IMG/VR virus record: IMGVR_UViG_3300010430_000496
Span: 1-22,271 of that record
Source: a virus
Length of the DNA stretch: 22,271 nucleotides
Strand: one strand, 5' to 3'
Shown here piece after piece: positions 1 to 7,483 of the stretch (its first letter is position 1; every line of letters starts with the position of its first letter). The notes under the pieces are model-generated. The model saw nothing but the letters and a program-made list of their open reading frames with translations, was not told the origin of the DNA and ran no database searches. The translations under genes and the position numbers were made by a program.

Positions 1-218
1 CCTACAAGCGCATAATTAGAATCTCTTGGGTTACGCTCAACATACAGCACTTCCGCGTATGCTGAAGCAATGTCGTAAAGCTCATCCAAATCATCATCAC
101 TCATAGAGTTACCTGCCATATTGTAGACTAGTAACTCTTGATGGTCACCTTCTCTGTAGTCATCGTGAACTGCAAAATCAGGCACACGGTTAATTTCACT
201 AATAATAATCTGCGACAT
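1..218 (-). CDS. Small acidic protein, 3' end cut by window edge
   Basis: An open frame begins at an ATG at 218-216 (MSQIIISEINRVPDFAVHDD...) and stays open for 72 codons to the left edge, so the C-terminus is missing. The visible part is acidic, with a run of Asp at about residues 40-46 (SDDDLDELYD). I do not recognise a family. It is the third gene of a run whose first member is ArdA-like. The spacer and start context (TAA, 11 bases, ATG) almost exactly copy those of the gene before it. From position, acidity and the shared junction I infer a role in the same antirestriction or host-takeover block, but nothing catalytic is visible. Confidence 0.65.
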   Translation of the reverse strand, partial: MSQIIISEINRVPDFAVHDDYREGDHQELLVYNMAGNSMSDDDLDELYDIASAYAEVLYVERNPRDSNYALV

Positions 219-229
219 ATCTCTGTCGT

Positions 230-421
230 TTAAACCCAGTCATCAAGATTATCCAAAACGTAACGCTCAATTTCATTGTCAAATTTATTGACGAAATCAG
301 ATTCGATGTCTTGAACCAATCGCTGTAACTCTGAGTTACTCATTTGTGGGTAATAATCCGCGTATACACCAGTCATTGCTGCGTATACATATTCCGCTAT
401 TGCGTCATTTAAAGTATTCAT
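230..421 (-). CDS. Small acidic hypothetical protein (63 aa)
   Basis: The protein starts MNTLNDAIAEYVYAAMTGVY and ends in DNLDDWV. I chose the ATG at 421. A TTG nine codons upstream is also open, but it would lie inside the end of the ArdA-like gene. With the ATG, the gene begins 11 bases after that gene's stop, and the next gene repeats the same junction. It is rich in Asp/Glu and Tyr and looks helical. No family is recognised. Sitting directly behind an ArdA-like gene, it may be a second small DNA-mimic or an accessory protein, but that is inference from acidity and position only. Confidence 0.6.
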   Translation of the reverse strand: MNTLNDAIAEYVYAAMTGVYADYYPQMSNSELQRLVQDIESDFVNKFDNEIERYVLDNLDDWV

Positions 422-432
422 ATCTCTGTTGT

Positions 433-1146
433 TTAGTAGTTGCTCCAAATATAACCGCCTACCTCTCGATAGCCTTCGTATTCTAAGTCCCGTGCAAACT
501 TCTTGTAATCGAAGAATGTCTTGATTGTTTCCATTCCTAAGTCAGAAGTATCTCCAATTATATCAATATACCATTCTGCGATGTCTTCGTTTCGCATCGA
601 ACTTATCTCTTCGTAGATAATTTGTGCTTCCATTTCTGAGTCATACCGATCTTCCCAATCATCCATGATTAAGAAATAAACATCACCGTTAGCATTAAGC
701 GCAAGACCAAATCCATCATAATCAAAGTAGATTTCGTATTGGTCATCACTCAATTCGATTTCATCTAAGAGTCCGTGAGCGTAATCTAGAACGCTATCAT
801 CTTCTCCTCTATAGGCGTTTTCTACAAACTCCTTAAAGTCATCTTGGTAATCAGCCGCATCTACAATTACGTTCGCAGGGATGCCGTACCGTTTGGATAC
901 TTCAAATAGCTCATTCCATTTGTTCCATACATCCTCATCCATGTTCATGGAGTTAGCATCGCCTTCACTTAGATAATCCCAATCGACCACTTCATAGTCA
1001 ACGAAGCTAACTTCTTCCGCTTTTTCATTGAACTCATCTTTGAAGTCATCGAAACTCCGATAAGATAACGGCTTAAACTGAACGTCAGTACCTCCCCCTG
1101 TAGGCAGGTAAAGTCGATACCAAATGATTATGTCAGTCTTATTCAT
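433..1146 (-). CDS. ArdA-like antirestriction protein
   Basis: ArdA proteins mimic bent B-form DNA and block type I restriction enzymes, protecting incoming DNA. Here about 60 of 237 residues are Asp or Glu against roughly 20 Lys/Arg, giving a strongly negative protein. Family-like stretches are visible: DYEVVDWD near residue 50; YRGEDDSVLDYAHGLLDE near 112-129, resembling the ArdA pattern Y-G-x-x-x-S-x-x-D-[FY]-A; and a C-terminal FFDYKKFARDLEYEG that matches the usual FDYxxxARDL ending. Length (237) is above the 165-180 usual for short ArdA proteins, mostly from a longer middle. It follows the protease gene after a 41-base gap without a clear promoter. It probably acts in the cytoplasm early after DNA entry. 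Confidence 0.72.
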   Translation of the reverse strand: MNKTDIIIWYRLYLPTGGGTDVQFKPLSYRSFDDFKDEFNEKAEEVSFVDYEVVDWDYLSEGDANSMNMDEDVWNKWNELFEVSKRYGIPANVIVDAADYQDDFKEFVENAYRGEDDSVLDYAHGLLDEIELSDDQYEIYFDYDGFGLALNANGDVYFLIMDDWEDRYDSEMEAQIIYEEISSMRNEDIAEWYIDIIGDTSDLGMETIKTFFDYKKFARDLEYEGYREVGGYIWSNY

Positions 1147-1187
1147 GATTCTAAGTATTGTATCTATCTATATGAAGTGTCCCCTTT

Positions 1188-2294
1188 TTAACCCCCGTAC
1201 TTCGATTTGATACTTCCGCAGACCCTTTCGGCTGTTTCTTTATCTCCGTAAGTCGCCATTTGATCGGCTATGCAATCATCCCAAGGGTAGGCTTCGAGGT
1301 TGAACTTCTCTGAATATACCTCTTTTTTGGTGTTAATACCAAATTCTTTTTGCATTTTGATGTCCAAGTACATCCTCCAAAAATCAATTTTCTTTTGGTC
1401 AAGCTCTACAGTTTCCATTTCTACACCCTCCACGCCTAGTCCTCCGTCCTCATCATTCTCTTCCTCGCCTTGCGTTTCTTCTGCGTCTTCGACCTGACCG
1501 TCCCACTCGATTAACACACCGTCAAAAGACTCAATGTCAATACCTGCCTTTGTAATGTACTTGCCGTTTGGTAAGTCTGTAGGCATTCCCTCGTCGTCAA
1601 TCATAATAACGGTCGTACCTGGGCCAAACTCCTTGTCTTCGGTAGCTATGACCTTGCCATTATTGAGAGTGATTTCAGAATAAAACTTGCGCTTGATACT
1701 GAACCAAATCTTTTTAAGTGTCTTCATCGTGCTAGTAGGTTTTGCTTTCGTGCTGAGTTGCTCCACCTTATCAATGAAGTACCCTTCAATACTTAGGCCG
1801 CGAATGCTACCCTCCTTTACCTGCGACCATAACTCATCGTTTTCCACTTTCATACGGACGCACCAACTACCTTCTGGTAAATCCAAACCAAAGTGTTTTG
1901 ACTTGTCCATCGCTGGGTCTGCTACAATCCACGACTCCACCACATGGACATCTTCCACAGGAACTTCATGTTCAAGTGTGTGTTCGTTGGTTCGACTGTG
2001 CTTCATGTACAACTCACTCGCCAACTTGACCGTCTCCTTAGAGAAATAAACGTCATATTCCTCATCGTTTACCTCATCATAACGAGGGATGAGCTTGTCA
2101 GGAATGAGGGCTGCTCCAATTAAAGTTCGCTTGTCCTCCTCGATTTTAGCGAGAGAAAGGGCTTTCGTGTTCTTGCCTTTAGAAAAGAACAAGAAATTCT
2201 CTTCGATGGCAGGGAATTTTACGAGCGAAATTGCCTCAACGGGTAAGCCTGTGGCTTCATCTCCGATCAAAAGTTCTACTAATCTTCGTTCCAT
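1188..2294 (-). CDS. XkdF-type prohead protease with C-terminal scaffold-like region
   Basis: This protein probably matures the capsid by cleaving scaffold or capsid proteins. Residues about 55-185 follow the XkdF pattern: GAALIPDKLIPRYDE, then YDVYFSKETVKLA, a conserved His in LEHEVPVEDVHVVESWIVAD, GSWCVRMKVENDELWSQVKEG, and RGLSIEGYF. The Ser-containing GLSIEG and the preceding His are the likely catalytic elements of this serine-protease family. After a basic linker (about 190-205) comes a beta-rich stretch (EITLNNGKVIATEDKEFGPG...) that resembles scaffold tails of Bacteroidota phage proteases. Next is a very acidic segment (EETQGEEENDEDGG), and last a Cys-containing tail (WDDCIADQMATYGDKETAERVC) of a kind common in phage head proteins. 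Unusually, it lies after the tape measure and next to ArdA, with no capsid gene in view. Confidence 0.75.
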   Translation of the reverse strand: MERRLVELLIGDEATGLPVEAISLVKFPAIEENFLFFSKGKNTKALSLAKIEEDKRTLIGAALIPDKLIPRYDEVNDEEYDVYFSKETVKLASELYMKHSRTNEHTLEHEVPVEDVHVVESWIVADPAMDKSKHFGLDLPEGSWCVRMKVENDELWSQVKEGSIRGLSIEGYFIDKVEQLSTKAKPTSTMKTLKKIWFSIKRKFYSEITLNNGKVIATEDKEFGPGTTVIMIDDEGMPTDLPNGKYITKAGIDIESFDGVLIEWDGQVEDAEETQGEEENDEDGGLGVEGVEMETVELDQKKIDFWRMYLDIKMQKEFGINTKKEVYSEKFNLEAYPWDDCIADQMATYGDKETAERVCGSIKSKYGG

Positions 2295-2325
2295 GTGGTT
2301 ATTTCTATTCTTCTATATAGGCTGT

Positions 2326-4272
2326 TTACAAATATATCTGCTGATTCAATCTGTCCTGAGCTGACATTTGACCTTGGAGTTGTGATTGCACCACATACGC
2401 TTGCATTGATGGCGTGTCTGTGCGTTGAAGCATAAGTGGAACTCCTTCTGTTGTGGGGTCAATACTTCGTGGATTTGTGTATCCACCTCCCCCGCTACCT
2501 TGTTCTCCAATTCCTCCACCCGAATCACCGCTTTTTGCAAAGACACCCTTAATACTTGCAAAAGTTCCAACGATAGTAGCAAGTGCCGTTGCAATATATG
2601 CCGCCATAACAATCGGATTACCGCCTGCTTTTCCAGAGGCTTTAGCCGCGCCTGCCACAGCCGCAGCCATAGCAATAGATTGGTTTACAATGATGTCTGC
2701 TATAGCTAGTTTTCTTTGAGCTTTTTGATTTCCTTCAGCCACTCCTTGCAACTCTCTTAACAGCCCCGATACAGAATTGCCAAATTTCTGGAAGGCGGCC
2801 AATTTAGCATCTTGAGTTTTCTGTGTCGTAGCTTTTTCTTTGTCTGCGTATTTTGTTACGATGCCATCTCTTTCCTCTAGATAATCTTCTTCTATTTGCA
2901 GAAGTGCAGCAGCATCATCTACTGCAAGTAGTTGTAAAGCTAGGTATCGCTCTTTCGCTCTAAGCAGTTCGTTCTGCTCGTCTGTGTTCAGGGCTTCTAA
3001 AAGAGTGGATTTCTTTAAAGCTTCCGCTTCCTCATCAGCCTTTGCTTTGTCTTCCCTTTGCTGTTGGTAGCCGGCAATGATTGCATCTCTCTCAGCTTCA
3101 TATTCCGCATCTAAAGCTAAGACATCCAACAAGTCTCCCCCTCTATCTACAAGTTCCTGTTCAGCCGCTTTCTGTTGAATTTCAAGACGCTTCAATTCTC
3201 TCTTCTCATCGTCTTGAATCAACCTTAAACTTGCCTCGATTTGTGCTTGCACTCTCTGATTTGCAAGCCACTTAGCATCGGCTGCCGCTTCCATGTCTGC
3301 GGTTTTCTTAGCTGCTTCTGCCTCTCTTTGTAGTTGTAAAGCATCTTTATCTGCGGTTGCCGCGTCTTCTTGAAGTTTCCTTTGTGCTTCTATTTGATCG
3401 GTGATTCTCTGTTTAATTATATTGATTTCCGAATCCGTATCTCTTTGGCTTTGTTGAGCAATCTCTCTTTTTCCTCTTGCTTCTTCCTCTACTTCCGCTG
3501 TTCGTTGTGCGATAAGAGCGCGTTCCATTTCAAGGGCTTTTTCTCCTTGTCCTAGTTTTACCATATCGTTTATGGACGCTCTTTCCGAATTGGTTAGTTT
3601 CCCACGCGCTTCCTTTTCCGCATTGATTTCTGCTTCAACCTTCTTCTGATAGTCGGCTTCTTTGTTTCTAAGCGCAACCATTTCTAGGTTGTCGGCTACC
3701 GCTTGATTTATTGCCTCATTAGTTTCTAAAGAACCAATCTCTAAACCCCGTAATTGAGGCATAGCTTTGGCTAATTCTTCTAATGCTGCCTTCCTATCTA
3801 TGTCTGATGCCGCTGCATCTTGTGCTGTGATTTGATACCTCTCTAACTCAGCAGTCATTACCGATTGCTCCTCAGATATTTTCTTTTGGAGTTGTAGTTC
3901 TTTTTCCTGCTCTTTATTAGTAAAGCCTAATACTTCCGAATACTTTTCCCAGTTAGAGATAAGCTCTTCCATTGCTATCAAAATGACACCGATACCAATA
4001 GAAGCCCATGCTGCTTTAAGAACCTTAAAGGATTTAGAAAGTCGCTTTACTTGTCGCTGCGTTCCTTTAAATCCTCTAAGCAATCGCTGCATACTACGAG
4101 GAAGGACAGACCCAAACAAGTCTGAAATCTCCGAAAAGCCAGCTTTTGAATCGCGGCTCGTTTTCTTAGTTTCTTTACGGAGTTCGCGCGTTGCCTCCGT
4201 TACCTTTTTAATTGGCTCGGTAGCTGATTCCTCTGCGACAAACTCAAGTTTTATTTGCTCTACTGTAGCCAT
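2326..4272 (-). CDS. Tail tape measure protein
   Basis: Tape measure proteins set tail length and pass through the membrane on DNA entry. The 648 residues have the expected layout: a basic N-terminus (TRELRKETKKTSRDS), a hydrophobic helix at about 84-105 (AAWASIGIGVILIAMEELI), a long charged coiled coil of roughly 115-500 rich in Glu, Lys, Gln and Ala, and a second hydrophobic Ala-rich region at about 525-580 (IAMAAAVAGAA, AAYIATALATIVGTFASI), followed by a Gly/Ser-rich tail. At roughly 0.15 nm per residue this would suit a tail near 95 nm (a general rule, not measured). It lies among tail genes; the small ORF before it overlaps its start by 29 bases. The start ATGGCTACAGTAGAG has no Shine-Dalgarno sequence. 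Confidence 0.85.
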   Translation of the reverse strand: MATVEQIKLEFVAEESATEPIKKVTEATRELRKETKKTSRDSKAGFSEISDLFGSVLPRSMQRLLRGFKGTQRQVKRLSKSFKVLKAAWASIGIGVILIAMEELISNWEKYSEVLGFTNKEQEKELQLQKKISEEQSVMTAELERYQITAQDAAASDIDRKAALEELAKAMPQLRGLEIGSLETNEAINQAVADNLEMVALRNKEADYQKKVEAEINAEKEARGKLTNSERASINDMVKLGQGEKALEMERALIAQRTAEVEEEARGKREIAQQSQRDTDSEINIIKQRITDQIEAQRKLQEDAATADKDALQLQREAEAAKKTADMEAAADAKWLANQRVQAQIEASLRLIQDDEKRELKRLEIQQKAAEQELVDRGGDLLDVLALDAEYEAERDAIIAGYQQQREDKAKADEEAEALKKSTLLEALNTDEQNELLRAKERYLALQLLAVDDAAALLQIEEDYLEERDGIVTKYADKEKATTQKTQDAKLAAFQKFGNSVSGLLRELQGVAEGNQKAQRKLAIADIIVNQSIAMAAAVAGAAKASGKAGGNPIVMAAYIATALATIVGTFASIKGVFAKSGDSGGGIGEQGSGGGGYTNPRSIDPTTEGVPLMLQRTDTPSMQAYVVQSQLQGQMSAQDRLNQQIYL

Positions 4273-4429
4273 TTTGATATAGAAGTCTAATTTGTTTCCA
4301 AAACCCCACCTTCAAACTATAACGCCCATACCACAAACTAAAGAGGGGGCTTCCCTTTAGTCGCTGATGATGCATGATGCGAATTGTTTTGGGCAATGCG
4401 TACCCGACTGCGTTCATCCAATACTTCAT
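4244..4429 (-). CDS. Small basic hypothetical protein in tail operon (61 aa)
   Basis: The frame MKYWMNAVGYALPKTIRIMH... starts three bases after the stop of the large tail protein and ends 29 bases inside the tape measure gene. Without it, about 160 bases of an otherwise packed operon would be empty, which supports it. It is basic and aromatic (LWYGRYSLKVGFWKQIRLLY). Its position next to the tape measure fits a small tail assembly factor, but I cannot name a family with confidence. Confidence 0.5.
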   Translation of the reverse strand: MKYWMNAVGYALPKTIRIMHHQRLKGSPLFSLWYGRYSLKVGFWKQIRLLYQNGYSRANKT

Positions 4430-4432
4430 GAT

Positions 4433-7400
4433 TTACAAATTGTAATCCATTATGACATTTCCTGCTAAGTTGCCGTATTCCATTTCGTTAGGGTCAAGGT
4501 TGTAAAAGATCGGTCGTCCCAAGATATTAGAGTCTCCTGCAATTTGCATGGTGGTTAACTCTAAGTCAATGAACCAAGACATTTTCACATTCGTTGACCC
4601 AACACAACTCACTCCAAACGAGGTGTCACCGCCCACTCTTACTTGAGTTGAAGTGATGCTTATGGCTGCGTTCGTTGAGGCATCTTTGTTTTCAGCGAGT
4701 ACCGTTGTTGTTCCTACATTTCGAGCTGTTACTTGCGCTGAAGATGAGGTGCGAGTGTTTGCTATAGACGCTTGAGTTTGCTGTGAAACTGAGTTTCCAA
4801 TCGTCCCTGCTGTGCCTCCTGTTTCAACTGCAACTGCCTGAACCCTAACGAGCATAACGGAGTCTAGCGGAACTGTCCATGCAGACACCCCTAAATCCGT
4901 TTGAGCCGCTACGGGAGTTGTGCCATCGGTCGTCGCATAGATTCTTGCGCTAATGTTTGCACCTACTACCCCGTCTTGCTGAAACGTGGTGACCTTAGAG
5001 GTTGCAAAATCCGTGTATGAATTGGGCGTATTTATGACAGAGCCTGTTGGAGTATCGGGATTTCCAACTCCTCCCCCTCCGTTTCCTCCACCTCCATGAC
5101 CGCCACTACCTCCTCCTGCATTACGAGAGAAGCATACGTTGTTTGCATTATCCCAAACAAATCCATTGAGTACACAGCAAGTTTCAGTCGGGCTTACCGG
5201 GTCACCGGTGGAGTCGCTTACAAAACTAACTGTCCCGTCTGTATTGAATCCTGATGGATGACTCCCACATTGAGGTGAGATTCTGCCGTTCGGTTTATTT
5301 ATGACTTTAACAAGTTTGGCGTTGGCTAATCCATTGCCTCCAATTTGATAATTGGTAATGCTTAACACTTTCCAAAATGCACCGTCTAAATAAAGGTTGT
5401 CATTGAACTTGAGATTGTACACCTCAGCATAAGTCAGATTGACTTTACAAGTCATGACTCTCGAATCAGGAGAGTACACTTCATTAAATAGCCGCGACCA
5501 GTATGTATGAAAAGCATAGTTCAGAGTCGTGCCTCCTGTAATGCCTCCGCTTATAAAAGGGGAGTTGAAATTGTCAGGCCAATCATAACCCCAATTCAGA
5601 CACTTCGTGGTAAGGCTTACGCCTACTTCATTGTACTCAGAAAAGTAGGGATACGTTGAATATGGCGTTCCCCCAAAATTAAATTGACCTCCGTTTCCAA
5701 TGTCTTGCAAACCGTTATAGTAAGCGAGAACGGGCTTGTTTTCGACCCATTGTTTCTGCGCCCAGTCTTCATCAGAACCTGTTGCCCAATCCCAAAAAGT
5801 AGGGACTAAAACATTTGGAATGACGCTCGATTGTTGACCTGCCGCATCGGGGAAAATCTTGCGATTTCGGTAAGGCTGAAAGACTTGCGAAGTTGTGGCT
5901 TTCTCAGTTACAAGATCGGAATCATTCAGGTAGGTGTACTTTCCTTTAATCCAATCGTATTGGTTTTGCCACCATAGATTCAAAAAGTTCTTGCCCTCTG
6001 CATCTGTAAATTCGTATACCTTCTTTTGAAACTCTAAGGTTGACGAAATATTGATAGAGTCTTGGTCTACAATTTCTGTCCAATCTTTATTGGTCGTCCC
6101 TTCTGCCCAATAGTCTGACCACGGCTCAATCTTCATCACGCCTGGATTCTCATTGTCGCTAATGATAACTAGGTTGAACCTTTCAACTATAGCCCTCAGC
6201 CATTTACCAACTTCAATATCAGGGAAGTTTTGAGAGACATCGACAAAAGTGTCTGCATCTGTAATGAAATAAGTCAGTTGGAAGTACGTCATTGACAAGG
6301 GCGAAACCCCTGGCATTGTCTGTAGAATCGTAACCGGGTCGAGAGAGTTAGTTATAGCCGCGTAAACCACGCAACTCTGTCCTTGATAAACATATATTGA
6401 CCAAACATTATTTACAATCGTCGCTACGTTCCCCGTTACCGTGGTTTGTTGAGATGGTATAAGTATTGAGTTGTCAATGCTAATTTGGACGCTTACACTA
6501 TATGGTGAAATCGTTGAGCTTTCTACACAAATATTTGTCTCAAATGAATAAATCCCATCAAAGGGAGCGACAAAAGCATTGCCTGTTATTAGTCCGTCGG
6601 GGTCATAGAAGGTGTCGCCTGATTCCACATTGAACTGAATCGGTGTCCAAAGACTTGCCTCCCCTGCGTTTATTAAGATGTCCTCGCTTATACCGACCTT
6701 GAATCCGTATGTCGCCCTTCCAATAGTTCCTGGAGTATGAAGCGCAAGAAACATATAGACCTTCTGAAAGTCTGCTGAGTTTAAAAAGTTGCTGTCTACG
6801 GCATACCCAAAGCGATTGAAAATGTACTCAACGAGATAAGCAATCCGAATGGCCGGCTTAAATATTCTAAGTGGCAACTGCGATTCGTCCATGCCAAACG
6901 GATACACAAAACCAAGCCCTGTTCCTGTTCCTTCCTCTGTCGAAATAGTGTTCTGACCTCCATCTTGTAAAGGGTAAACAATTGTCCCATCACCCACTAA
7001 TCCCGTAGTGATGTCATTTGTAGTTACCCAAGAATCTTTGACGTTATCCCATGTTAAGGCGTGGTCTAAGTCCGTATCAATTGCTCCTGCGTCATTAGTA
7101 AAGAGTTGAGGAAAAGTCAGGTTTTGAATTTGTTCAAAGACATCTGCGATCTGCTCTAAGATGTTTACCTCATACCCCCTATCTGTGACCGAAAACATCT
7201 GAAGACTTCCTTGCATAAGCAGAATGCCATCAACATAAATAACGCATTCGGTGCTTTTTGTAGCGTTAAATGTTCCGTCAGCAATGTTTGCGTCAAAGTA
7301 GAAAGAGAAGAATTGGTCGTTCTCCTTAGTGCTTGGCAAAGTGAATCGAAACGAATAGGGGCTTGCCCTTCGCATCGGGTTGTCGATGTCCATGAACTGA

Positions 7401-7483
7401 TAGTTCAGCTCAATTGCTTTTTCAGGAACATCGAGTTCTACCTGCGTAGAATTCTCTTGAGTGAATGCTAGTACCTGTACCAT
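4433..7483 (-). CDS. Large tail hub/baseplate-like structural protein
   Basis: This 1016-residue protein has the N-terminal pattern of a large Bacteroidota phage tail protein: IELNYQFMDIDNPMRRASPYSFRFTLPSTKENDQFF, then a domain with AT..CVIYVDGILLMQGSLQ (about residues 1-130). The middle (about 130-760) is rich in Trp, Tyr and Asn and looks beta-stranded. A Cys motif (ETCCVLNGFVWD, then NNVCF, about 760-785) leads into a glycine-rich hinge of about 20 residues at 787-808. The last part contains an Ig/CHB_HEX-like repeat (ARIYATTDGTTPV, about 860-880) often found in carbohydrate-contacting proteins. It starts at a TAATG overlap with the gene before and lies just upstream of the tape measure. 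The likely role is tail-tip structure with host contact at the C-terminus; family placement is from recall. Confidence 0.7.
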   Translation of the reverse strand: MVQVLAFTQENSTQVELDVPEKAIELNYQFMDIDNPMRRASPYSFRFTLPSTKENDQFFSFYFDANIADGTFNATKSTECVIYVDGILLMQGSLQMFSVTDRGYEVNILEQIADVFEQIQNLTFPQLFTNDAGAIDTDLDHALTWDNVKDSWVTTNDITTGLVGDGTIVYPLQDGGQNTISTEEGTGTGLGFVYPFGMDESQLPLRIFKPAIRIAYLVEYIFNRFGYAVDSNFLNSADFQKVYMFLALHTPGTIGRATYGFKVGISEDILINAGEASLWTPIQFNVESGDTFYDPDGLITGNAFVAPFDGIYSFETNICVESSTISPYSVSVQISIDNSILIPSQQTTVTGNVATIVNNVWSIYVYQGQSCVVYAAITNSLDPVTILQTMPGVSPLSMTYFQLTYFITDADTFVDVSQNFPDIEVGKWLRAIVERFNLVIISDNENPGVMKIEPWSDYWAEGTTNKDWTEIVDQDSINISSTLEFQKKVYEFTDAEGKNFLNLWWQNQYDWIKGKYTYLNDSDLVTEKATTSQVFQPYRNRKIFPDAAGQQSSVIPNVLVPTFWDWATGSDEDWAQKQWVENKPVLAYYNGLQDIGNGGQFNFGGTPYSTYPYFSEYNEVGVSLTTKCLNWGYDWPDNFNSPFISGGITGGTTLNYAFHTYWSRLFNEVYSPDSRVMTCKVNLTYAEVYNLKFNDNLYLDGAFWKVLSITNYQIGGNGLANAKLVKVINKPNGRISPQCGSHPSGFNTDGTVSFVSDSTGDPVSPTETCCVLNGFVWDNANNVCFSRNAGGGSGGHGGGGNGGGGVGNPDTPTGSVINTPNSYTDFATSKVTTFQQDGVVGANISARIYATTDGTTPVAAQTDLGVSAWTVPLDSVMLVRVQAVAVETGGTAGTIGNSVSQQTQASIANTRTSSSAQVTARNVGTTTVLAENKDASTNAAISITSTQVRVGGDTSFGVSCVGSTNVKMSWFIDLELTTMQIAGDSNILGRPIFYNLDPNEMEYGNLAGNVIMDYNL

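Noticed and set aside
1147-1187. Possible promoter or terminator between the protease and ArdA-like genes
   Set aside because: The 41 bases contain a short ATAGATAGATA repeat but no TAnnTTTG box and no stem with a T-run.
1687-2049. 120-codon plus-strand frame opposite the protease gene
   Set aside because: Antisense to a confident XkdF domain, rich in Ser/Cys/Leu, with no family-like phrase.
2329-2336. TATATTTG box at the end of the tape measure gene, as a promoter for the protease
   Set aside because: It matches TAnnTTTG and lies 35 bases before the protease ATG, but it encodes the last residues of the tape measure and has no TTTG at the -33 distance. Several such six-base matches are expected by chance in 22 kb.
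2346-2675. 109-codon second frame inside the tape measure gene
   Set aside because: The translation is repetitive in Leu/Arg/Gln from the Ala/Glu-rich coiled-coil coding sequence and has no recognisable pattern; an expected shadow frame.
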